From positions 1 to 64,000 of the forward strand of contig CACJNE010000007.1 of the NCBI GenBank assembly GCA_902594675.1: a stretch of DNA of 64,000 nucleotides, in the 5' to 3' direction. Shown here in pieces: positions 42,898-50,624 of this stretch; the first letter of the stretch is position 1, and the number at the start of each line of letters is the position of its first letter. Made by a program: the position numbers and the translations under genes. Source of the stretch: an uncultured Pelagibacteraceae bacterium (GTDB lineage Bacteria > Pseudomonadota > Alphaproteobacteria > Pelagibacterales > Pelagibacteraceae). The notes under the pieces are model-generated. The model searched no databases and was not told where the DNA came from. It saw only the letters and a list, made by a program, of their open reading frames with translations.

Positions 42898-44823
42898 TTA
42901 GCCTTTGCCTCTCCAAGGTATTGTTTTATCTATTATTTTTCTTAAAGTTACATCAAACAATAAACCAAGCATACCCATTATAAATATTGTTATCCAAATT
43001 ACTTCATACTGAAAATATTTTTTCGCAACATTTTCAACAAAACCAATACCCGTTGTTCCAGCTAAAAATTCTGCTGCAACTAAAGTTCCCCAACACATTC
43101 CTACAGCAACTCTTATTCCGGTAAGAATTTCAGGTAAAGAATTTGGAAATATAACATGTCTAAGTATTTGTCTTTTTGATGCTCCAAGTGAATGTGCAGC
43201 ATGAATTTTAGAAAGTTGTGTCCCAGATGCTCCTGCTCTAGCTGATATAATCATAATTGATAATGAAACCATAAATAACAAAAATACTTTACCTGTATTA
43301 TCAATTCCAAGAACAGAAATGATTAAAGGTGCCCACGCTAATGGTGGTACAGGTCTATACAGTTCGATTAGAGGATCAAAGAAACCTTTGGCAAATCTAT
43401 TTAATCCCATGAATAAACCCAATGGCACTCCAATAATTATTCCAAACACTAATCCTAAAAATACTCTTAAGAAAGAGTCCCAGATATGACCATAAGGAAC
43501 AGGTATCTTAAATAATTTAAAATCACCTGTTACAATTTTTAATACTTTTCCTTTAAAGTTTTCTTTAACAATACCTTCGCTTGTGTGAACAGGATATTCT
43601 CCAGGTAAAATATCAGCAATCCAATCTGGTAAAATAAATCCAATAATTGAGCTTACATCTATCATTTCTATCCAAAGAAGAGGGATATTTTTGTAGCCTA
43701 CGCTTGGATTAGACATTAATATAAATTTATTAAATGTATCTGAAGGTTTAGGAAGCCATCTTCCTGATCCTTGTTCTGAGCAACTTGGTCCACTAGCAAC
43801 AATTGTTCCAGCTGGAAATAAAAGAATATCAATTAATCTTAAGCCAGCTTGCTCACTTTCCTGGAGGTTATCAAATTCAATAATTGCATTTTGCATTTCA
43901 TTTAGAGCATTCGGTGGATAAATACTTGCAAACTCTATTCTTCTTGCAATTTTGACAATATTTTTTGCATAATCAGAGGCAATTTCTTCAGAGTCATTTA
44001 GATTTTTCCTATAAGCTTTGACCTCATCTTTTAATTGTTTTATAGAATTTTTGAATTGTGGATTGTGATTTCTCAATTTAAAAAATTTATCATTAATGAT
44101 TTTAAGTTCTTCAGCTGCTGCTTGAAATTTCAATCCTTTCGCTGTTTCAGCAACAAATGGGACTTCTATAGTATTTTCTATTGATCCTGTTCCAGATCTT
44201 ACTGTAATTATACCCCATTCACCCTGTTCTGAAATTGCTTTAAGTCTATCATTTTTTTGATCATTAGTTTCAAATGGATAATCTTTTTTTTTAAAATTAG
44301 AACTTAAAAGTCTTATTTCTTTAGTCATCTCATCAATTTTTATTTTTGTATTCATTTCAATTAAATCTTCATTTGTTAAAAGAGGAATTAATTGTTTAGT
44401 CTTGTTTATAAATCCAACTAAAATTGTTTTCTGCTGACTATTTAAATCTTTAGAATTCTGTATTTCAGATGTAATTTTTTTTAGATTTTTGTTCTCGATT
44501 TTAATAATTGATGTACTTTTAAATTCTCTTTCTTCGATAGGAAATTGATATTTTAATCCTAATAATGATTCATTAATTTTTGCAACTTGACATAATTCAT
44601 TTGCAGATTTTGGATAAAAACCTTTTGCAATATCCCATGAATAATAAAGCCAAACTAATAATATTGCAGCACTACCAACAATAACCCAATGTGTTCCTCC
44701 TTTTGCTCTTTCTGGATTACCAAATACCGCATCAACTTTTTCAGTTTGAATAAGTCTTCTGCCATAAAGTATACATCCAATAATAGATACAAAAATTAGT
44801 ATTGTTACTATTTGAGTTAACAT
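42898..44823 (-). CDS. Taurine/nitrate-type ABC transporter permease with large extra N-terminal domain
   Basis: A 641-residue permease; TauC/SsuC relatives are about 250-280. The C-terminal 250 residues are the normal channel (DSFLRVFLGLVFG, coupling loop AAHSLGASKRQILRHVIFPNSLPE). Before it lie two helices (1-22, about 48-66) and about 300 residues predicted to face the periplasm. That part is rich in charged helices (about 90-320) and followed by a SGPSCSEQGSGRWLPKPSDT segment. The extra domain may help dock the binding protein or sense substrate. Starts next to the ATPase gene with no gap. Confidence 0.85.
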   Translation of the reverse strand: MLTQIVTILIFVSIIGCILYGRRLIQTEKVDAVFGNPERAKGGTHWVIVGSAAILLVWLYYSWDIAKGFYPKSANELCQVAKINESLLGLKYQFPIEEREFKSTSIIKIENKNLKKITSEIQNSKDLNSQQKTILVGFINKTKQLIPLLTNEDLIEMNTKIKIDEMTKEIRLLSSNFKKKDYPFETNDQKNDRLKAISEQGEWGIITVRSGTGSIENTIEVPFVAETAKGLKFQAAAEELKIINDKFFKLRNHNPQFKNSIKQLKDEVKAYRKNLNDSEEIASDYAKNIVKIARRIEFASIYPPNALNEMQNAIIEFDNLQESEQAGLRLIDILLFPAGTIVASGPSCSEQGSGRWLPKPSDTFNKFILMSNPSVGYKNIPLLWIEMIDVSSIIGFILPDWIADILPGEYPVHTSEGIVKENFKGKVLKIVTGDFKLFKIPVPYGHIWDSFLRVFLGLVFGIIIGVPLGLFMGLNRFAKGFFDPLIELYRPVPPLAWAPLIISVLGIDNTGKVFLLFMVSLSIMIISARAGASGTQLSKIHAAHSLGASKRQILRHVIFPNSLPEILTGIRVAVGMCWGTLVAAEFLAGTTGIGFVENVAKKYFQYEVIWITIFIMGMLGLLFDVTLRKIIDKTIPWRGKG

Positions 44824-45621
44824 TTAATTTTCTTTTCCCATTATTTCTTCTTCCATGTTCCAAATCATAGATAATATTTCTTCACGCTTAGATGAAAATT
44901 CTTTATTCTTTTTAATTTCTCTTAAATCCTCTTTTAAACCCATTTCTGCAAAAGGAAGATTATACTCTTTATGTATCCTTCCTGGTCTTGGAGCCATTAC
45001 ATATAGTCTTTCACCAAGCAGTAATGCCTCCTCTACTGAGTGAGTAATTAAAATAATTGTTTTTCCTGTTTCTTTCCAAATTTTAAGAACTAAAGATTGC
45101 ATTTTTTCTCTTGTTAAAGCATCAAGAGCACCCAATGGTTCATCCATTAATATTAAATCTGGATCGTTTATAAGACATCTTGCAAGTGCAACTCTCTGCT
45201 GCATTCCTCCTGATAATTGATATGTAGGAGTATTGCCAAAACCTTTTAATCCAACTATTTCTAACCATTCATCAACTTTTTTAGCTGTTTTAATTGGATC
45301 TTCTTTTTTCATTCTAAGTCCAAAATCAACATTTTCAGCAACCGTTAACCATTCAAATAAAGCTCCTTGTTGAAATACCATCCCTCTTTCTACACCAGGA
45401 CCATTAATTTCATTTCCACCAAGAACAATAGAGCCAGATGTTGGTCTTAAAAATCCTGCTGCTATATTTAAAAGTGTAGTTTTCCCACATCCTGAAGGTC
45501 CTAGGACTGTAAGTAGTTCACCTTTTTTAAGAGTGAAACTCACATCTTTTAATGCATGAACAGTTTCTCCCTTAGGTGTTTTAAAGATCATATTTAGATC
45601 TTGAGAAACTAAATCACTCAT
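44824..45621 (-). CDS. Taurine/nitrate-type ABC transporter ATP-binding protein
   Basis: A 265-residue TauB/SsuB-type ATPase: Walker A GPSGCGKTT, Q-loop VFQQGALFEWLTV (the FEW(L) motif is typical of the nitrate/sulfonate/taurine family), signature LSGGMQQR and Walker B ILMDEPLGALD. Energises the permease encoded immediately downstream. Confidence 0.92.
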   Translation of the reverse strand: MSDLVSQDLNMIFKTPKGETVHALKDVSFTLKKGELLTVLGPSGCGKTTLLNIAAGFLRPTSGSIVLGGNEINGPGVERGMVFQQGALFEWLTVAENVDFGLRMKKEDPIKTAKKVDEWLEIVGLKGFGNTPTYQLSGGMQQRVALARCLINDPDLILMDEPLGALDALTREKMQSLVLKIWKETGKTIILITHSVEEALLLGERLYVMAPRPGRIHKEYNLPFAEMGLKEDLREIKKNKEFSSKREEILSMIWNMEEEIMGKEN

Positions 45622-45654
45622 AAGATAACTTTATATAAAAATTTTATTAAAAAA

Positions 45655-45684
45655 AATAGGCGCTAATTTTGGTTAGCGCCTATT
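45655..45684 (-). terminator. Rho-independent terminator-like hairpin after the tauA-like gene
   Basis: Perfect 12-bp stem (aataggcgctaa / ttagcgcctatt), 6-base loop, followed on the minus strand by a run of seven T. Located between the binding-protein gene and the ATPase gene, so most transcripts may stop here and only some reach the ATPase and permease. Confidence 0.88.
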
Positions 45685-45704
45685 AAATATTTTTACTCTT
45701 TAAA

Positions 45705-46646
45705 TTATAAAGGTAAGAAACTTGTATCTACATTTCCACCTGGAGTTCCCATTCCTTTTAAGAATGCATCAAGGTTTCCACTTTCCATAGATTGTTTAGT
45801 TTCTTCTGGAGTTAAGAATTTAAATCCACTTAAAGTTTCTTTCATATCTGCAACTTTCATTTCAGAAGCTTTAGACATAGCATTCATATCACTCTTACCT
45901 GCTCTGTATCTGTCATTTGCTTCATGAGTTACTTCTATAAAAGTTCTTAACATTCCAGGATTTTCCTTCATAAATTTATCAGTTACTGAAGTAATATCTA
46001 TTCCTAGAATTCCAGCTGCTCTTGCTTCATCTACTGTTAGTAGTCTTGAACCTACAGCGACTGCTGCTTTAATAGAGTTACCACCAAATAAACATGCCAT
46101 TACAACATCACCACTTACTAATGCAGCAGCTCCTTCTTCAGGATCCATTTGAATTATATCCATTTTACTTCTGTCAGCTCCAACTACTTTCATACTTTCA
46201 TCAAATACATATTCAGCCATTGTTCCTAATGGAACTGCAACTTTTTTACCTTCTAATTCAGTTGCATTAGCCTTTGTAATTCCAGAAGCGTTAGATGTAA
46301 CACAAGTAGTTCCGCCCATTCCGTATTCCATAGCAATATCAACTAACTTGATAGGTGCATTAGATTTTACAGCATTAATAAAAGGCACTAGACCTTGTGA
46401 ATAAGATATATCAATGTCTCCTGCTAGCATTGCATCTGTCATTGCCCCACCATTTGTGAAGTTTGTCCATTTTACTGGAACTCCAAGAGCTTTAGCAAAA
46501 TTCTTTTTTTGCATGTCCTCTAGATTTGGGCTAGGCCATTCTAGAAAGTATGCAACTCTAACTTCATTTGCAGCAGCATTAGCAGCTGATATTGATAGGT
46601 TAAGAGCAAATAAACTTCCTAAAATAAAACTAATTATTTTCTTCAT
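45705..46646 (-). CDS. Taurine/nitrate-type ABC transporter substrate-binding protein
   Basis: A 313-residue periplasmic binding protein with signal peptide MKKIISFILGSLFALNLSISAANA. The VAYFLEWPSPN, SQGLVPFINAV and KVAVPLGTMAEY segments match TauA/SsuA-type proteins. Taurine or a similar amino-sulfonate is the favoured ligand because the divergent genes encode a taurine:pyruvate-type aminotransferase and alanine dehydrogenase; sequence alone does not prove it. Confidence 0.85.
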   Translation of the reverse strand: MKKIISFILGSLFALNLSISAANAAANEVRVAYFLEWPSPNLEDMQKKNFAKALGVPVKWTNFTNGGAMTDAMLAGDIDISYSQGLVPFINAVKSNAPIKLVDIAMEYGMGGTTCVTSNASGITKANATELEGKKVAVPLGTMAEYVFDESMKVVGADRSKMDIIQMDPEEGAAALVSGDVVMACLFGGNSIKAAVAVGSRLLTVDEARAAGILGIDITSVTDKFMKENPGMLRTFIEVTHEANDRYRAGKSDMNAMSKASEMKVADMKETLSGFKFLTPEETKQSMESGNLDAFLKGMGTPGGNVDTSFLPL

Positions 46647-46874
46647 TTTATCTCCTTAATTAAATTTAATTAGGGTTATTTAAGTTCAATTTTGAATATA
46701 AGTAAATGAATTTTGTAGGCATCATAATCACATGTAAATTAAGATGTCTAAAATGGGTTCAATTCTAGGTTGTATTTGATATAACTTGTTACATATTAAA
46801 TGTGCGCATTAATTATTTTCTATTTTTTTAAATTAGTCTATGAGAGAGTATAATTAACTTTTTTTAAAATATTT
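46647..46874. other. 228-base divergent promoter region
   Basis: Between tauA-like and aminotransferase genes. It contains the operator-like site 46745-46759 and a TATAAT at 46849-46854 (plus strand), 20 bases before the aminotransferase ATG. No ORF or structured RNA seen. AGGAGAT precedes the tauA-like start on the minus strand. Confidence 0.6.
46745..46759 (-). promoter_or_regulatory. Operator-like site between tau-like and aminotransferase genes
   Basis: On the minus strand AACCCATTTTAGACA, matching 14 of 15 positions of AACCCATTTTGGACA found at 35385-35399. It lies 99 bases from the tauA-like start and 116 bases from the aminotransferase start. Confidence 0.55.
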
Positions 46875-48218
46875 ATGAGCTCTGAAAAACCACAAATACC
46901 AAATTCACTTAATGAACATTGGATGCCATTCTCTTCAAATAGAGACTTTAAAGCAAATCCAAGATTAATTGTAGAGGCAAAAGGAGTTTATTTAAAAAAT
47001 CATCAAGGACAAACTCAAATAGATGCAAGTTCGGGTTTATTTTGTAACCCATTAGGCCATGGTAGAGAGGAAATAATTGAGGCTATAACAAAACAATTAA
47101 GAACTGTTGATTACGCTCAACCCTTTCAACAGGGCTTCGGAGGTTCATTTGAACTTGCTACAAGAATTTCAAAACATACACCGGGAAATTTAAATAGAAT
47201 TTTTTATACTATTTGTGGTTCAACTGCTGTTGAAACGGCAATTAAAATTTCAGTTGCTTATCATAAGGCTAGAGGTGAAGGGCAAAGATTTAGATTTGTG
47301 GGAAGAGAAAGAGCTTACCATGGTATGAACATTGGAGCTACCTCAGTTGGCGGAATGATTAATAATGTAAAAACTTTTGCAAGTGTTTTAATGCCAGGAG
47401 TTGTTCACATGAGACACACACATTTACCTGAACATAAATTTGTTTCTGGTCAACCAGAAACTGGAGCCGAGATAGCTGAAGATCTTGAGAGAATTTGTAC
47501 TAACTTTGGATCTGAAAACATTGCTGCATGTATCGTTGAACCGATTGCAGGGTCAACTGGAACACTTGTTCCTCCAAAAGGATACTTACAAAGATTAAGA
47601 GAGATTTGTGATAAGCATGGAATTCTTTTAATTTTTGATGAAGTAATTACAGGGTGGGGAAGAACAGGTTCTCCATTCGCATCTCAAGAATACGGAGTAA
47701 CACCTGACATAATTACTATGGCTAAGGCTACAACAAATGGAATTAGTCCTTTAGGAGCAGTTGCTTGCAAGGAAGAAATTTATGATACAGTAATGGATGG
47801 GTCACCAAAAGGTTCAATTGAACTATTTCATGGTTATACTTATTCTGGGATACCTGTTTCTGTTGCAGCAGGATTGGCAGTTCAAGACATTTTCGAGAAA
47901 GAAGATATATTTAATAGAGCTAAAAACTTAGCTCCTTATTTCCAAGAAGGTTTAATGTCTTTAAAAGATATTGATGTAGTAGATAATATAAGAGGATATG
48001 GAATGATGGGTGGAATTGATATTAAAATGGACAAAAAACCAGGAGCAGCAGGATTTACTTGTTTTAAACATTGTTATGAAGCTGGTGTCAATTTTAAAGC
48101 AACTGGGGACTGTTTAATAATTGCTCCTATGTTCATTTGTGAAAAGAAACATATTGATGAAATAATCAATAAACTTAGAACAGGAATTACGAATTATTCT
48201 AAAAGTAAAAAAAACTAA
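46875..48218 (+). CDS. Class III aminotransferase, taurine:pyruvate aminotransferase type
   Basis: A 447-residue PLP enzyme. FDEVITGWGRTG has the Asp that contacts the PLP ring nitrogen and MAKATTNGISPLGAV the Schiff-base Lys. The long N-terminus (LNEHWMPFSSNRDF) is typical of the omega-amino acid:pyruvate/taurine:pyruvate group. Tpa converts taurine and pyruvate to sulfoacetaldehyde and alanine. The pairing with an alanine dehydrogenase 9 bases downstream, which regenerates pyruvate, and with a TauABC-like transporter across the divergent promoter supports taurine (or beta-alanine/hypotaurine). Confidence 0.82.
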   Translation: MSSEKPQIPNSLNEHWMPFSSNRDFKANPRLIVEAKGVYLKNHQGQTQIDASSGLFCNPLGHGREEIIEAITKQLRTVDYAQPFQQGFGGSFELATRISKHTPGNLNRIFYTICGSTAVETAIKISVAYHKARGEGQRFRFVGRERAYHGMNIGATSVGGMINNVKTFASVLMPGVVHMRHTHLPEHKFVSGQPETGAEIAEDLERICTNFGSENIAACIVEPIAGSTGTLVPPKGYLQRLREICDKHGILLIFDEVITGWGRTGSPFASQEYGVTPDIITMAKATTNGISPLGAVACKEEIYDTVMDGSPKGSIELFHGYTYSGIPVSVAAGLAVQDIFEKEDIFNRAKNLAPYFQEGLMSLKDIDVVDNIRGYGMMGGIDIKMDKKPGAAGFTCFKHCYEAGVNFKATGDCLIIAPMFICEKKHIDEIINKLRTGITNYSKSKKN

Positions 48219-48227
48219 CTCACTTAT

Positions 48228-49343
48228 ATGAAAATAGGTGTTCCAAAGGAAATAAAACCTCAAGAAAATAGAATCGGCCTAACTCCTGAAAGCGTTAAAA
48301 GTTTAACTGCCAATGGTCATGAAATCTTAGTTGAAAATAATGGAGGATATGAAGCAGGTTTTGAAAATGATCAATACAAGTCTGCTGGAGCAAAAATAGT
48401 TAACCAAGCAGAGGATATATTTAATGATGCAGATGTAATTGTGAAAGTTAAAGAACCCCTTTCAAATGAAGTAAAAATGATTAGGGAAAATCAAATAGTT
48501 TTTACCTACCTACATTTAGCAGCAGCAAAAGAATTAACTAAAGGATTAGTAGATTCAAAAGCAGTTTGTATAGCTTATGAAACTGTTACAGATAATAATG
48601 GAAGACTTCCTTTATTGGCACCAATGAGTGCTGTTGCTGGTAGAATGTCAGTACAAGCAGGCGCACATTGTTTAGAAAAAAATCAAAAGGGTAGAGGGAT
48701 ATTATTAGGTGGCGCTCCTGGAGGCGATCCAGCAGAGGTTGTTATACTTGGTGGAGGTGTAGTTGGTGAAAATGCTGCAATCATTGCAACTGGAATGAGA
48801 GCAAAAGTGCATGTTGTTGATAAATCAGAGGCAAGATTAAAACAATTGACTGAAATGTTTGGTGATAAAATTATTCCTCAATTAAGTGATAAGACAGACT
48901 TAGAAAAATTAATTTCCCAATGTGATCTTTTAGTTGGAGGAGTTTTAATTCCAGGTGCGGAAGCTCCTAAATTAGTTTCTAAGAAAATGATAAAAAATAT
49001 GAAACGTGGGTCTGTAATAGTTGATGTCGCAATTGACCAAGGAGGATGTGTTGAAACAAGTAAACCTACAACACACGCAGAACCAACTTACATTGTTGAT
49101 GATATTGTGCATTATTGTGTAGCAAACATGCCGGGTGGAGTTCCAAGAACTTCAACTTTAGCATTAAATAAAGCAACTTTACCCTTCTTAACAAAACTTG
49201 CGAATGACGGGTATCATAAAGCACTAAAAGACGATCATAATTTTTTAGCTGGACTAAATGTTCATAAAGGACAAGTTACCTATAAAGCGGTTGCAGATGT
49301 TTTTGGCTATGATTATTTAACTGCTAAAGAAGCATTAAATTAA
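48228..49343 (+). CDS. ald: Alanine dehydrogenase
   Basis: A 371-residue NAD-dependent enzyme: MKIGVPKEIKPQENRIGLTPE, VKVKEPL with the substrate Lys, TYLHLAA with the catalytic His, VVILGGGVVGENAA Rossmann loop and HYCVANMPGGVPRTST. It oxidises alanine to pyruvate and ammonia. Next to the aminotransferase it would recycle pyruvate and release ammonium. Ends with a 4-base overlap with the convergent tesA-like gene. Confidence 0.93.
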   Translation: MKIGVPKEIKPQENRIGLTPESVKSLTANGHEILVENNGGYEAGFENDQYKSAGAKIVNQAEDIFNDADVIVKVKEPLSNEVKMIRENQIVFTYLHLAAAKELTKGLVDSKAVCIAYETVTDNNGRLPLLAPMSAVAGRMSVQAGAHCLEKNQKGRGILLGGAPGGDPAEVVILGGGVVGENAAIIATGMRAKVHVVDKSEARLKQLTEMFGDKIIPQLSDKTDLEKLISQCDLLVGGVLIPGAEAPKLVSKKMIKNMKRGSVIVDVAIDQGGCVETSKPTTHAEPTYIVDDIVHYCVANMPGGVPRTSTLALNKATLPFLTKLANDGYHKALKDDHNFLAGLNVHKGQVTYKAVADVFGYDYLTAKEALN

Positions 49344-49951
49344 TTTAGAATATTAACTAATTTTTCCTCTATATTTTTGCTTATTATAATGACACCTTTT
49401 TCATTAGGATGCATTCCATCATCTAAATTTAGATCAGGATTTAAAGCAACTCCATCTAGCAAAAAAGGTATAAAATCTAAATCATATTTGATGGATAATC
49501 TTTTAAAAATTTTATCAAATTCATTTTTATAATCATCTCCATGACTATCAGGTGCTATCATTCCAGCAATAACTATTTGAATTTTTTTATTTAATATTTT
49601 TATTATAATATCTTCCAAGTTTTTTTCAGTTTCATTTGGACTAATTCCTCGCAACATATCATTTGCGCCAAGGCCTAATAAAATTATATCTATATTCTTT
49701 TCACTAATTGTCCAAGCTATTCTATTTAAACCTCCAGCAGATGTATCTCCTGATACACTTGCATTGATGACATTTACTTTTAAGCCTTTTTTATTTAAAT
49801 TTTTCTCAAGCACGTTCGATAAATGATATTTTTTATCCAATCCATAACCTGCCATAAGGCTATCACCAAATAAGACAACTTTGTAATCGGCTTTGGCTAC
49901 AAATGCTGGTATTAATAAAACAATTATTTTAATAATTAATTTTTTTATCAT
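49340..49951 (-). CDS. tesA: SGNH-hydrolase/arylesterase, TesA-like
   Basis: A 203-residue exported esterase: signal peptide about 1-21, then the SGNH blocks GDSLMAGYG (Ser), SGDTSAGG (Gly), GLGANDML (Asn) and DGMHPNEKG (Asp, His). It hydrolyses esters/thioesters in the periplasm. ATG 49951 is taken; its start codon lies inside CATG shared with the divergent ybbA ATG at 49950. The tesA/ybbA/ybbP arrangement is the same as in E. coli. Confidence 0.88.
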   Translation of the reverse strand: MIKKLIIKIIVLLIPAFVAKADYKVVLFGDSLMAGYGLDKKYHLSNVLEKNLNKKGLKVNVINASVSGDTSAGGLNRIAWTISEKNIDIILLGLGANDMLRGISPNETEKNLEDIIIKILNKKIQIVIAGMIAPDSHGDDYKNEFDKIFKRLSIKYDLDFIPFLLDGVALNPDLNLDDGMHPNEKGVIIISKNIEEKLVNILN

Positions 49952-50624
49952 GAGCAAACTTTTAAAATTATCTAATGTTAATTTAAATTATACCATAGAC
50001 AGTAAGTCTATAAATATTTTAAAAAATATTAGTTTCGATGTAGATTATAAAGAAACCATTTCAGTAGTTGGAGAAAGTGGTTCAGGCAAAACAAGTTTAA
50101 TCATGTTAATTGGAGGACTTGAAAAAGTATCGTCAGGAAATATTTTTTTTAGAGATTCAGAGTTGTCTAAAATGAATGAGGATGAAATTTCTGAAATTAG
50201 AAGAAAAAATATTGGAATAGTATTTCAATCCTTTTATTTAATACCAAATTACACTGCTCTTGAGAATGTAAGCCTATCTTTAGAAATAAATAAATTTGAT
50301 AATCCAAAATCGAAGGCAAAAGAAATTTTAGATAGGTTTGGTTTAAGTAATAGATTTAATAATTTTCCAAGTCAACTTTCAGGAGGAGAACAACAGAGAG
50401 TTGCCATTGCAAGATCTGTTGCAATGAAACCAGAGATTATTTTAGCAGATGAACCAACTGGCAACCTAGATAGTGAAAATACACACAAAATTTCTAATTT
50501 ACTTTTTAATTATATTGAAGATGAAAACGCCAGTTTAATAATGGTTACACACGACAATAATTTGGCCAATTTAACAAAAAGGAAAATCACTATTAAAGAT
50601 GGAGTAATAAGTGAAAATAAATGA
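49950..50624 (+). CDS. ybbA: ABC transporter ATP-binding protein, YbbA/LolD-like
   Basis: A 224-residue ATPase: Walker [10 protein letters not shown] near 40-48, [17 protein letters not shown], signature LSGGEQQR, Walker [12 protein letters not shown]. The LolD/YbbA subfamily powers MacB/FtsX-type permeases. ATG 49950 is used; the frame continues upstream only inside tesA. Partner is the ybbP gene, whose GTG start lies 14 bases before this stop. Confidence 0.9.
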   Translation: MSKLLKLSNVNLNYTIDSKSINILKNISFDVDYKETISVVGESGSGKTSLIMLIGGLEKVSSGNIFFRDSELSKMNEDEISEIRRKNIGIVFQSFYLIPNYTALENVSLSLEINKFDNPKSKAKEILDRFGLSNRFNNFPSQLSGGEQQRVAIARSVAMKPEIILADEPTGNLDSENTHKISNLLFNYIEDENASLIMVTHDNNLANLTKRKITIKDGVISENK

